Source of the DNA: Mycobacterium gastri
Lineage (GTDB): Bacteria > Actinomycetota > Actinomycetes > Mycobacteriales > Mycobacteriaceae
Length of the DNA stretch: 64,000 nt
Direction of reading: 5' to 3'
NCBI RefSeq assembly: GCF_002102175.1
Contig: NZ_LQOX01000129.1
Coordinates: forward strand, 160,037 to 224,036
The position numbers and the translations under genes were made by a program. Each line of letters opens with the position of its first letter. Within the stretch, counting starts at the first letter, position 1. The notes under the pieces are model-generated. The model was given only the letters and a program-made list of their open reading frames with translations, did no database searches and was not told the origin of the DNA. Below, piece after piece: positions 1-7,801 of the stretch.

Positions 1-445
1 TCAAGCTGAGCACATGCCGCACCGGGCTGATCGCGCGATTGAGCCCCCAAGGCCACTTGTCGCCCCACAGTGCCACCTCACCCGACCGGTACTCGAGCGC
101 CTCGAGCACCCGATCGCGAACGCGATCGTCTGCCGCTAACGCCCCGGCGCTGACGGCCAGGCTCTGGCCCCATGGGCGCGACTCGGTCAATCCGGTCTCC
201 AGGTCCGCGGCCCGGGCCCCGAGGATCTGCAACGGCCGGGTGCCGCCGCCCCCTGGCAGCAGCACCGTCACCTCCCAACCGGCCGTCACCCGGTCGTACA
301 ACCAGCCCCCGGCGGCGTGCACCACGTCGACGGTGCTGGTGGCGACCACCTCGAGCCGATAACGCAGACACTCCGTGTCGGTCCGCGGCCCTCGGGTCGC
401 AGCTGTTGCCAGGTAATCGCTGATGCCGTAAGCGGGAGTGATCAT
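1..445 (-). CDS. Conserved-looking hypothetical protein, 3' end outside window
   Basis: An open frame starts at ATG 445 (MITPAYGISDYL) and stays open for 148 codons to the window edge, so the C-terminus is missing. The translation is soluble, with no signal peptide, membrane segment or motif I recognise. It has a hydrophilic middle (VTVLLPGGGGTRPLQILGAR) and a tryptophan-rich stretch near the edge (GDKWPWGLNRAISP). Codon use is typical of the neighbours, which supports a real gene. A copy of the 30-bp motif shared with the tetR promoter at 4.6 kb lies at 581-610, about 135 bp upstream, so this gene may belong to that regulator's targets. Function unknown. Confidence 0.6.
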   Translation of the reverse strand, partial: MITPAYGISDYLATAATRGPRTDTECLRYRLEVVATSTVDVVHAAGGWLYDRVTAGWEVTVLLPGGGGTRPLQILGARAADLETGLTESRPWGQSLAVSAGALAADDRVRDRVLEALEYRSGEVALWGDKWPWGLNRAISPVRHVLSL

Positions 446-580
446 CGGTTCATTCCTTGTGCGTGGGCCCACCTGCGGACCGGTGGCTTGCCGCTGCTGT
501 CAGGGGTGTCCGCCGCACCGGATGGCCCACCGGGACCGGCCGGGTTTCGGCGAATCGGGTGACACGGCCCACTCGACAGC

Positions 581-610
581 GTGACACTTTCGCGCAAATT
601 TGTAAAGCTT
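581..610. promoter_or_regulatory. 30-bp motif, copy A
   Basis: The motif reads GTGACACTT at its left end and TTTGTAAAGCTT at its right end, with a 9-base GC-rich centre. It matches copy B (4579-4608) at 24 of 30 positions with no gap. It lies between the CoA-transferase stop and the start of the gene at 445. Whether it is a TetR operator or a promoter cannot be told from sequence alone. Confidence 0.55.
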
Positions 611-619
611 GCGGGGCGG

Positions 620-1789
620 TCAGGACCCGCGGCGCGCGGCAAGTTCGGCCAGAACTTCCTCGGTGTGCTGGCCCAGTGCGGGCGCCGCCCAGCGGGGCTC
701 CCATGGCGTGCCGTGGAAATCCGCCGGCGTGGCCACCATCGGCACGCTCGATTCCCCGTCCGGCACCTCGACGATGCCGCCCGCGGCGTGGAACTGCTCG
801 TCGGCGACGACGTCCTCGATCGTGTTGACCGGGGACCAGAAGAAATCCGGTTCGGCGGCGAAGGCTTCCGCCCATTCGGCAAGCGACTTCGTTGCGAAGA
901 TCTCGTCCAGCGCGGCGATCAGCGGCACGGCGTTGGCGGCGCGGGCGCGGGCATCGCCATACCGCGGATCGGCCAGCCATTCCGGCCGCCCGACAACACG
1001 ACACAACGCGGGCCAGTGCCGATCCGCCTGCAGCCCGACGATCCAGAACCGCCTCCCGTCGCCGGCGGTGTAGTTGTTCATGCACGGGTTACCCATCGAC
1101 TCGCGTTGTCCGACCGCGATCGGCTGGCCGGTGAGCAGATAGGTGTTCAGGTCGAAGCTGACCGTGTAGGCGCCCTGGCGGTACAGCGAGGTGGTCACCA
1201 GTTGACCGGTTCCGGTGCGCTCACGCGCGAGCAGTGCTGCGCAGACGGCGGCCGCCAGGGTCATGCCCGCCGAGTGATCACCCATGCCGCCGCGCTGGAA
1301 CGGCGGGGTGCCGCCCGGCGGGGTGAGCAGATCGGCCACACCGGCGCGCGCCCAGAACGCCGCTACGTCGTAAGCGGCGCGGTCGGCGTCTGGCCCGGTT
1401 TCGCCGTATCCGGTGATCAGCCCGTAGACCAGACGGGGGTTGTGGCCGGACACCGCCTCGAAGTCGAGCCCCAGCCGTTGCAACGCGCCGGGGCGCACAT
1501 TGGTCACGAAAACGTCTGCATCGGTGAGTAATTCGAAGGCAGCGCGGCGATCGGCAGCGGTAGTGAGGTCCAGCACGACGCTGCGCTTGGAACGGTTGTC
1601 CATTTCGAAAGGCGGGTTGACCCCCAGATCGCATCCCAGCATCCGGCCGAACATCCGGCCCGGATCGCCGGTCGGCGGTTCGATCTTGATGACGTCGGCG
1701 CCCCAGTCGGCCAGGATCGCGGCCGTGGCCGGCCCAGCGACCCAGACCCCAAGCTCGACGACTGTGATGCCTGCTACCGGTCCCGCCAT
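620..1789 (-). CDS. Type III (CaiB/BaiF) CoA transferase
   Basis: This 389-residue protein begins MAGPVAGITVVELGVWVAGP, the usual N-terminus of family III CoA transferases, and includes the DWGADVIKIEPP segment near residues 28-39. The catalytic aspartate that forms the acyl-CoA anhydride is predicted to be D171 in GGMGDHSAG. Length is normal for the family. These enzymes move CoA between carboxylic acids in the cytosol. The acid substrate is unknown, but the neighbouring LLM oxidoreductase and thioesterase suggest a lipid or sterol-like acid route. It is divergent from the DUF427 gene at 2020, with about 230 bp between them. Confidence 0.9.
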   Translation of the reverse strand: MAGPVAGITVVELGVWVAGPATAAILADWGADVIKIEPPTGDPGRMFGRMLGCDLGVNPPFEMDNRSKRSVVLDLTTAADRRAAFELLTDADVFVTNVRPGALQRLGLDFEAVSGHNPRLVYGLITGYGETGPDADRAAYDVAAFWARAGVADLLTPPGGTPPFQRGGMGDHSAGMTLAAAVCAALLARERTGTGQLVTTSLYRQGAYTVSFDLNTYLLTGQPIAVGQRESMGNPCMNNYTAGDGRRFWIVGLQADRHWPALCRVVGRPEWLADPRYGDARARAANAVPLIAALDEIFATKSLAEWAEAFAAEPDFFWSPVNTIEDVVADEQFHAAGGIVEVPDGESSVPMVATPADFHGTPWEPRWAAPALGQHTEEVLAELAARRGS

Positions 1790-2019
1790 GGCTCATTCCT
1801 ACCGTGGCTCGTCCGCCGGAGTTTCTCCGGGACCGAAGCAGTAACGGCAATCCGCGGGGGATACCGGCGGGCCACCGCTTACGCTTACCTGACAGCATGA
1901 CGTCGCCGGGGTTCGCGGTCCGCCAGCAGTGCGTTCGCAACCCCGCACTTGGCAGACGCGGCTCGCGGCGACGCGGTCACCATGGCCGCGGTGCGGGTGC
2001 CCACGTTGGGAGGAGCCTC

Positions 2020-2721
2020 ATGAGTCTGGTGGCCGGACATGGTCCCCTCAGCCGGAACCCGGCCGGACACTTCTGTCCGCCGATACCTACCAACGTCGTC
2101 TACATCGAACCGCATCTGCGCCGGATCCAGGCATTCCGCAATGGGCGGCTGGTCATCGACACCGAGCGGGCGCTGCTGGTACATCGGCGCGATCACCCGC
2201 TCAGCTACGCTTTCCCGTCCGACGAGGTAGGCGACCTACCGACCGAACCCGAATCCGAAGCCCCCGGCTACGTTCGCGTGCCGTGGGATGCCGTCGACAC
2301 CTGGGTGGAAGAGGGCCGCAAACTCGTCCACTATCCGCCTAATCCGTACCACCGGGTCGACTGCCGCCCAACCACGCGTCACCTCAACGTCTCTCTTGCC
2401 GGGACTGCGCTGGTGGACACCCACGACACGGTGATCGTTTTCGAGACGTCGCTGGAACCGCGGCTGTACGTGGAACCTTCGCAGGTGCGCACCGATCTAC
2501 TGCGGAAGTCGGACACGTCGGGCTACTGCAACTACAAGGGCGTCGCGACATACTGGTCCGCCGTCCTGGACGACGTCTTCGTCGAAGACGCCGCGTGGAG
2601 TTATCCGGATCCGTTTCCGGAAAGCTTGCCCATCAAGGGATTGCTCAGCTTCGACGACACCCGCATCGATGTCATCGCGGAGCTGCCGGGCCATGTTCTC
2701 GGGGCGACAAGGGTGCTGTGA
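2020..2721 (+). CDS. DUF427 domain protein
   Basis: The start at ATG 2020 (MSLVAGHGPLSRNPAG) is set by a strong ribosome site, GGGAGGAG, at 2008-2014. The longer open frame upstream has no such support. The 233-residue product carries the DUF427 pattern: an EPHLRRIQAFRNGRLVIDTERALLV strand region near the N-terminus, and a second half with LYVEPSQVRTDLL followed by SDTSGYCNYKGVATYWSA. DUF427 proteins are small beta-rich proteins of unknown function. A second, shorter DUF427 gene lies at 40733-41113 and shares the S-x-YC-xx-KG-x-A-x-Y signature. Its stop is 14 bp from the convergent LLM gene. Confidence 0.8.
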   Translation: MSLVAGHGPLSRNPAGHFCPPIPTNVVYIEPHLRRIQAFRNGRLVIDTERALLVHRRDHPLSYAFPSDEVGDLPTEPESEAPGYVRVPWDAVDTWVEEGRKLVHYPPNPYHRVDCRPTTRHLNVSLAGTALVDTHDTVIVFETSLEPRLYVEPSQVRTDLLRKSDTSGYCNYKGVATYWSAVLDDVFVEDAAWSYPDPFPESLPIKGLLSFDDTRIDVIAELPGHVLGATRVL

Positions 2722-2735
2722 TCGGCGATAAGGGG

Positions 2736-3650
2736 TTAGGCGGCATCGATCACCACAGTCCGGAACCGCTCGATGCTGTCCAGCACATGACCGAGGCTGT
2801 CGCCGGGCAGCCCTACGTGCACCCAGGTAACACCAAGGGCTGCAAGCTTTTCCAACCCGGACAGGTAAGCATCGGCGTTGAAGTCGTCACTCGCCGGGCT
2901 GCCCCCGTCGGCGTTGGTGAAAGTGATGTCGATTGCCGACCAATCCCGGCCGGCCGCGTCGCAGTCGCGCCGTAAGTCCTCGATACCGTCGGCAAGCCGG
3001 TCCACCGAGTCGATGGCCGCGGTACCCGCGGTCTGGGCCAGCCGCGCGGGCGCGGGGAACGGGCACCAGCCGTCACCGTAGCGGGCGACGCGACGGCGGG
3101 CCGCCTTTGTGTTGCCGCCGATCCAGATCGGCGGCGGGCTGAGCGGTCTGGGATGCGCGGTGATGCCGCGCGCGGTGAAATGCCTTCCCGCAAAAGATAT
3201 GTCATCGCTGGTCCACACCGCGCGGATGACCTGCAGCGCCTCCTCGAACAGCTCGGCACGCTCGTCGTAGTCGACACCCAGTGCCGCGAATTCCCGTTTC
3301 AGATATCCCACGCCGACCGCCAGCGTGAACCGGCCGCCGGACAGCAGGTCCAGCGTTGCGCCGGACTTGGCCACCAGGAACGGGTTTCGGTACGGCAGCA
3401 CCACGATGTTGGGAATCAGCCGCAGCGTCGTGGTCCGTGCGGCGGCAAAACCCAGGGCGACAAACGGATCCAACGCGTCATGGCCGCCCGCTTGAAGCCA
3501 GCGCTGTGACGGGGCCGGGTGGTCGGTGAAGCCGAACCCGTGAAAGCCGGCGTCTTCGGCCGCCGCGGCTATCGCCGCGATACTGGCCCCGGACAACAGC
3601 TCCGGGTTGTAGGGATGACTGTGCATCGGGTGGGTGACGGCGAAGCGCAT
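2736..3650 (-). CDS. LLM-class F420-type oxidoreductase
   Basis: The 304-residue product has the luciferase-like TIM-barrel sequence order: MRFAVTHPMHSHPY, then GFHGFGFTDHPAPS, LRLIPNIVVLPYRNPFLVAKSGATLDLLSGGRFTLAVGVGY (residues ~75-115) and PPPIWIGGNTKAARRRVARYGDGWCPF (~170-200). In mycobacteria, members of this subfamily normally use coenzyme F420. The substrate cannot be read from sequence. It lies four bases downstream of the thioesterase gene on the same strand, so the two are probably cotranscribed. Length is usual for the family. Confidence 0.85.
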   Translation of the reverse strand: MRFAVTHPMHSHPYNPELLSGASIAAIAAAAEDAGFHGFGFTDHPAPSQRWLQAGGHDALDPFVALGFAAARTTTLRLIPNIVVLPYRNPFLVAKSGATLDLLSGGRFTLAVGVGYLKREFAALGVDYDERAELFEEALQVIRAVWTSDDISFAGRHFTARGITAHPRPLSPPPIWIGGNTKAARRRVARYGDGWCPFPAPARLAQTAGTAAIDSVDRLADGIEDLRRDCDAAGRDWSAIDITFTNADGGSPASDDFNADAYLSGLEKLAALGVTWVHVGLPGDSLGHVLDSIERFRTVVIDAA

Positions 3651-3654
3651 ACCG

Positions 3655-4536
3655 CTAGAACCGGGACCGGGCGTCGATCGCCGTGTCGGTGGTGCGCAGC
3701 GGCCGGATCATCGCCTCCTGGGCAAAGGAGGCGATGAGTCCGCCCTCCTCGGTGTGCACGGTGCCGCGGACGTACGACATCCCGGCGCCGACCTGCGTGC
3801 TCTCGTGGGTGTAGAGCAACCAGCCGTCCCAGCGCACCGGTTCGTGAAAAGCCACCGAGATCGTCATCGGCGCGGTGGACACGGTCAGATGCGCCTGGCT
3901 GGTACCGATGCCCCGGTGCGCCCGCATGGTGGTCGAAATGCCCAGGTGGCCAGTGAAGTACCCAACCAGCGCCTTGGCCAGGTCGTCACGGGCCGGGATA
4001 GGGTCGTAGCGCAACCACGCGTACAACTCGGGCGGTCCCACCTCGTCCGGACTGTTGACGTCCACCACGTCGACCAGTCGCAGCACGCGTCCGATCATAG
4101 GCATCTGCGAGACGTTGGCGTCCGCGGGCGCCCCGACGCCGGGCCGCGGCAGGTGATGGCGGATCACGTCGCCGGTGGGGACGTCGGCCAGGACCGTCAT
4201 GGTGATGCAGCGCCGGCCGTCCTGCTGCGCCGAGACGACGGCGGTGGCGGTGGACCGGCCCTCGTGCACGACGTCGAGGAGCAGCTCGACCGGCGGACCG
4301 ACCGCGACGGCGCGGGAAAACACCGCGTGCGCCGAACGCACCGACTTGCCGTGGAATCGCTTGGCCACGGCGACGATTGCCTGTGCGAGCACCTGGGTGC
4401 CCTCCACCACCCGTCGGTCGTCCTGCCCGGCGATGCCGGTGTCGGCGCTGAACCGATCGGCGCCCTGGGCCCGTACCTCGAAGAGCTCGAGCAGCCGATC
4501 GACCGACCATTGGGCCTGTTCAGAATCTGTCGTCAA
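3655..4536 (-). CDS. TesB-like double-hotdog acyl-CoA thioesterase
   Basis: This 293-residue protein looks like two tandem hotdog folds. The first half has VVEGTQVLAQAIVAVAKRFHGKSVRSAHAVFSRAVAVGPPVELLLDVVHEGRS, and the second has YFTGHLGISTTMRAHRGIGTSQAHLTVSTAPMTISVAFHEPVRWDGWLLYTHESTQVGAG, ending in a GTVHTEEGGLIASFAQEAMIR strand. This matches acyl-CoA thioesterase II-type proteins, which hydrolyse acyl-CoA. It is the first gene of a probable operon with the LLM oxidoreductase. It diverges from the tetR gene at 4685 across 148 bp that hold two copies of the 30-bp motif, so control by that TetR protein is likely. Confidence 0.82.
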   Translation of the reverse strand: MTTDSEQAQWSVDRLLELFEVRAQGADRFSADTGIAGQDDRRVVEGTQVLAQAIVAVAKRFHGKSVRSAHAVFSRAVAVGPPVELLLDVVHEGRSTATAVVSAQQDGRRCITMTVLADVPTGDVIRHHLPRPGVGAPADANVSQMPMIGRVLRLVDVVDVNSPDEVGPPELYAWLRYDPIPARDDLAKALVGYFTGHLGISTTMRAHRGIGTSQAHLTVSTAPMTISVAFHEPVRWDGWLLYTHESTQVGAGMSYVRGTVHTEEGGLIASFAQEAMIRPLRTTDTAIDARSRF

Positions 4537-4578
4537 CTGCGTTCACCTCTTGCTCGCGACGCCAACCCACGGCTCAGC

Positions 4579-4608
4579 GTGACACTTTGCGCCTATTTTG
4601 TAAAGCTT
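4579..4608. promoter_or_regulatory. 30-bp motif, copy B
   Basis: GTGACACTT and TTTGTAAAGCTT flank a variable centre. It lies 43 bp upstream of the thioesterase start, in the thioesterase/tetR divergent region. It matches copies A and C at 24 of 30 positions each. Confidence 0.6.
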
Positions 4609-4649
4609 CTCAGGTGGCCCCGCGTCCGCGGGCCACCGGTCGAAACCAC

Positions 4650-4679
4650 GTGACACTTGGCCGATGTTTTGTAAAGTTT
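4650..4679 (+). promoter_or_regulatory. 30-bp motif, copy C, abutting the tetR start
   Basis: The motif ends five bases before the tetR ATG at 4685. It contains GTGACA and, 16 bases later, TAAAGT (4672-4677), which fits a mycobacterial TANNNT -10 box and would place the transcript start at about the ATG. The tetR mRNA may therefore be leaderless, with the motif serving as promoter plus operator. This is inference. Confidence 0.5.
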
Positions 4680-4684
4680 GAGGC

Positions 4685-5233
4685 ATGAGCCAGGCGTTTG
4701 GGACAACAGCTGCCACCGACACCGACAGTTTGACCCGTCAGCGGATCCTGGCGGCCACCGCGGAGGTGCTCGCCCGCAGCGGCAAGACCAAGCTCAGCCT
4801 CTCGGAAGTCGCTGCCCAGGCCGGAGTGTCGCGTCCGACCCTCTACCGCTGGTTCGCTTCCAAAGAGGAGTTGCTCGCCACATTTTCGCGCTACGAGCGC
4901 CAGAAGTTCGAAAGCGGACTGGCCGACGCGACGGCCGGGCTCAGGGGCGTCGAAAGGCTGGATGCCGCATTGCGTTTCATCGTCGACTACCAGTACTCCT
5001 ACTCGGGGGTGCGGATGGTCGATGTCGAACCGGAGTTGGTCATCGCGCAGATGTCCGGTGTCATACCCGAGATGCGTGCCGGCTTGCAGCGGCTTCTTCC
5101 GGGCCCCAATGCCGCGGTGAAGGCGGCGACGGCAATACGAGTCGCGATCTCGCACTACATCGTTCGAAGCGACGACGCCGACGAGTTCCTGGCTCAGCTG
5201 CGCCATGCCGTCGGCATCAAGGGAACCGACTAA
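4685..5233 (+). CDS. TetR-family transcriptional regulator
   Basis: The 182-residue protein has a typical TetR DNA-binding domain at residues ~17-65: TRQRILAATAEVLARSG, then LSEVAAQAGVSRPTLYRWFASKEELL. The C-terminal ligand domain is divergent, as is usual. No Shine-Dalgarno sequence is seen before ATG 4685, and the start lies just after motif copy C, consistent with a leaderless transcript. It is divergent from the thioesterase-LLM operon. Autoregulation plus control of that operon is the simplest reading. The ligand is unknown but may be an acyl-CoA. Confidence 0.85.
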   Translation: MSQAFGTTAATDTDSLTRQRILAATAEVLARSGKTKLSLSEVAAQAGVSRPTLYRWFASKEELLATFSRYERQKFESGLADATAGLRGVERLDAALRFIVDYQYSYSGVRMVDVEPELVIAQMSGVIPEMRAGLQRLLPGPNAAVKAATAIRVAISHYIVRSDDADEFLAQLRHAVGIKGTD

Positions 5234-5258
5234 AACTAAAGCCCCGCCAACCGAGCCG

Positions 5259-6605
5259 CTACTCGAACAACACCGCCGCGTTGAGATAGCCGGTCGGGTC
5301 CAGCGCCGCCTTGAGGGTTCGCATGACGGCGATATCGGCGGGCTCCCGGGACATCCCCAGGTACCGGCGCTTGCGGCTGCCGACGCCGTGCTCCGAGCTG
5401 ACGTTGCCGCCGCACTCGGCGATCAGTCCCATCAGCTCCGGATACAGCGCAGGTTCGCGGTCCGGCGGCAACCGCAGCACGTTGAGGTGCAGATTGCCCT
5501 CACCGATGTGGCCGAACAGGACCGGCAGTGCGTCGGCAACATGAGCGTGGATCAGACTGACCGCATCCCGGGCAAATCTGCCGATCACCGGCAACGGCAG
5601 CGAAACGTCGATCTTCATCGGTGGCCCATAGCCGGCCAACACCTCGGGCAGCGCTTCCCGGGTGCGCCACAATCGTTGCCGCGCAGCGCTATCCACGCCT
5701 ACGGCCGGTTCGCCACAGCACCGCATCTCGCCGAGCAGCCCGGCGAGCCGATCGGTCTGATCGTGGTCGGCTGCCAGTTCCACCAACAGCAGCCAGTCGC
5801 CCTCGACGGGAGCGGCCAGTCCCAGCTGCTCGCGGGTCAGCGCGACGGCGCGGCCGTCGATCAATTCCAGTGCCGCGATTCCGTCCGCGTCGCGCAACAC
5901 CCGTCCGGCATCGACTAGCACGTCGAGGTCGGCGAACCCACAGACCGCCGTCACCCGATACGACGCAGCCGGATGCAGCCGCAGGTCCAGCTCGGTGATG
6001 ACGCCCAACGTGCCTTCGGCCCCGACGAACAGCGCCGGCAGGTCGTAGCCGGTGTTGTCGCGGCGCACCCGGCTGTGCCGGTGCAACACCGAACCGTCGG
6101 GCAGCGCCACGTCCAGACCCACCACCTGCTCGCTCATGTTGCCGTAGCGCACCGTACGCAGGCCGCCGGCGTTCGTGGCGGCCATGCCGCCGACGGTCGC
6201 GGAATCACGAGCCGACAGGTCGACGCCGAACACCAGGCCCGCCGCCGCCGCGGCGTGTTGCACCGCCGCCAGCGTGGCCCCGGCGCCCGCCTCGACACGG
6301 CGTTCGAGGACGTCGACATCGCCTACCGCACAAAGTCTTTCGGTGGACAGCAGTACGTCGTCGTGTTGCGGAACGGTGCCGGCCACCAGGGAGGTGCGAC
6401 CGCCTTGCACGGTGACGTAGGCCCCGGCGTCCCGGCATACCCGCAGCACCTCGGCGACCTGCTCGGCGCAGCCGGGCCGCACCAGCGCACTGGCCCGGCC
6501 CCGATAGCGGCCGGTGTGGTCGACGCTGCGCGCGGCGAGCACGTCGGCATCGGTGGTGACGTGGCTCGAACCGACGGCGGCGGTCAGGCCGCGCAGCATG
6601 CTCAT
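5259..6605 (-). CDS. FAD-binding oxidoreductase, GlcD/Rv0161-like
   Basis: The 448-residue protein has an FAD_binding_4 (VAO/PCMH) domain in the N-terminal half: ALVRPGCAEQVAEVLRVCRD, VTVQGGRTSLVAG, then ARDSATVGGMAATNAGGLRTVRYG near residues 125-150. The C-terminal cap carries HIGEGNLHLNVLRLP and SSEHGVGSRKRRYLG, typical of D-lactate/glycolate dehydrogenase-type enzymes. It probably oxidises a 2-hydroxy acid, substrate unknown. From memory this matches H37Rv Rv0161 in size and position next to the PE3/PE4 genes. It is convergent with tetR (26 bp) and divergent from the hydrolase at 6768. Confidence 0.85.
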   Translation of the reverse strand: MSMLRGLTAAVGSSHVTTDADVLAARSVDHTGRYRGRASALVRPGCAEQVAEVLRVCRDAGAYVTVQGGRTSLVAGTVPQHDDVLLSTERLCAVGDVDVLERRVEAGAGATLAAVQHAAAAAGLVFGVDLSARDSATVGGMAATNAGGLRTVRYGNMSEQVVGLDVALPDGSVLHRHSRVRRDNTGYDLPALFVGAEGTLGVITELDLRLHPAASYRVTAVCGFADLDVLVDAGRVLRDADGIAALELIDGRAVALTREQLGLAAPVEGDWLLLVELAADHDQTDRLAGLLGEMRCCGEPAVGVDSAARQRLWRTREALPEVLAGYGPPMKIDVSLPLPVIGRFARDAVSLIHAHVADALPVLFGHIGEGNLHLNVLRLPPDREPALYPELMGLIAECGGNVSSEHGVGSRKRRYLGMSREPADIAVMRTLKAALDPTGYLNAAVLFE

Positions 6606-6767
6606 AACGCGTGCGATGCCTCGTCAAGCGCCAGTCGACGGACGTTTCCGGCGCCGACGCGGACGACGCGAATCGCCATGGCTGCCCTCCGTCAAGCTGC
6701 GATGCTGTTACCGTTTCCAGACCGTAGTCCATCATCCGGCGGGCTCCGAACATCGCGTGGAGGGGCT

Positions 6768-7658
6768 GTGGCCGAACGCGAAGACGTCTATTTCACCTCC
6801 GGCCCCGACCGGATCAGCGCGTGGCTCTACCGCCCCGCCGGCAGCGGCCCGTCGCCGCTGCTGGTCATGGCGCACGGTCTGGGTGCGGTGCGCACCATGC
6901 GGTTGGACGCCTACGCCGAGCGGTTCAGGGCGGCCGGTTACGCCTGCCTGGTGTTCGACTACCGCAACTTCGGCGACAGCGAGGGCGAGCCCCGCCAACT
7001 GCTCGACATCGGTATGCAGCTTGCGGACTGGACGGCGGCGGTGGCCTATGCGCGCACCATCGAGGGTATCGACCAGAGCCGAATCGGCTTGTGGGGAACG
7101 TCATTTGGCGGCGGGCACGTCATCACCACGGCAGCCCGGGTGCCGGGTATCGCCGCCGTCGTCGCGCAATGCCCGTTCACCGACGGCGTCGCCTCCGTCC
7201 GCGCGATCAACCCGGTGACGGTCGCGCGCCTCACCGCGCTGGCGCTGCGCGACGTCGTCGGCGCCCTGTCCGGACGGCCCCCGGTGCTCGTTCCCACGGT
7301 GGGCAAGCCCGGCGAGGTTGCGGTGATGACCGCCCCGGACGCCTACGATGGTTACCTCGAGCTGGTGCCCGAGGGTGTGGAGTTGCGCAACGAGATCGCC
7401 GCCCGGATCGCGCTGCGGGTCCTCACCTATCGTCCGGGGCGGCTGGCCGCGAAGGTCCGCTGCCCCATCCTGTTCTGCGTGTGCGAGACCGACTCGGTGG
7501 CGCCCGCCGGCCCGACCCTGCGTTACGCCGCCAAAGCTCCCCGTGGCGAGGTCAAGGTGTATCCCGAGGGGCATTTCGCCATCTATGTCAACGACGCGTT
7601 CGAGCGCGCCGTCGCCGACCAGATCGCGTTCCTGGACCAGCACCTGAAAGCTTGCTAG
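6768..7658 (+). CDS. Alpha/beta hydrolase
   Basis: The start is taken as GTG 6768 (MAEREDVYFTSGPDRISAWLYRP), preceded by GAGGGG. The longer frame upstream runs antisense to the FAD oxidoreductase. The 296-residue product has an oxyanion region MAHGLGAVRTMRL, the DYRNFGDSEGEPRQ strand, nucleophile S112 in GLWGTSFGGGH (G-x-S-x-G), and a late histidine in YPEGHFAIY. It resembles dienelactone-hydrolase or X-Pro-dipeptidyl-type serine hydrolases. No signal peptide is seen, so it is probably cytosolic. Substrate unknown. It precedes the PE array on the same strand, but the array has its own promoter 27 bp after this stop. Confidence 0.82.
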   Translation: MAEREDVYFTSGPDRISAWLYRPAGSGPSPLLVMAHGLGAVRTMRLDAYAERFRAAGYACLVFDYRNFGDSEGEPRQLLDIGMQLADWTAAVAYARTIEGIDQSRIGLWGTSFGGGHVITTAARVPGIAAVVAQCPFTDGVASVRAINPVTVARLTALALRDVVGALSGRPPVLVPTVGKPGEVAVMTAPDAYDGYLELVPEGVELRNEIAARIALRVLTYRPGRLAAKVRCPILFCVCETDSVAPAGPTLRYAAKAPRGEVKVYPEGHFAIYVNDAFERAVADQIAFLDQHLKAC

Positions 7659-7684
7659 TCTCGCGCTTTCATGCCGTCCGATAC

Positions 7685-7723
7685 GGGCAAACGCCAGACT
7701 TCCCGGCAAGACCGCTCTACTCT
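7685..7723 (+). promoter_or_regulatory. Shared PE promoter block, copy 1
   Basis: The block starts GGGCAAACGCC and ends in the -10-like TACTCT (7718-7723), 79 nt before the PE start at 7802. It matches copy 2 at 32 of 39 positions. Confidence 0.55.
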
Positions 7724-7801
7724 CGGTAATTACCCAATACCCGCGGTTGCGGTTAGTTGCGGCGGGACAGGGCGGGGCCCGTTGGCGGGAAGGACGGGGA
7801 G

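Noticed and set aside
581..1531. A 316-codon plus-strand frame
   Set aside because: It lies opposite the well-supported CoA transferase and has no family resemblance.
5973..7658. A 561-codon plus-strand frame
   Set aside because: The first ~265 codons are antisense to the FAD oxidoreductase. The real hydrolase starts at GTG 6768.
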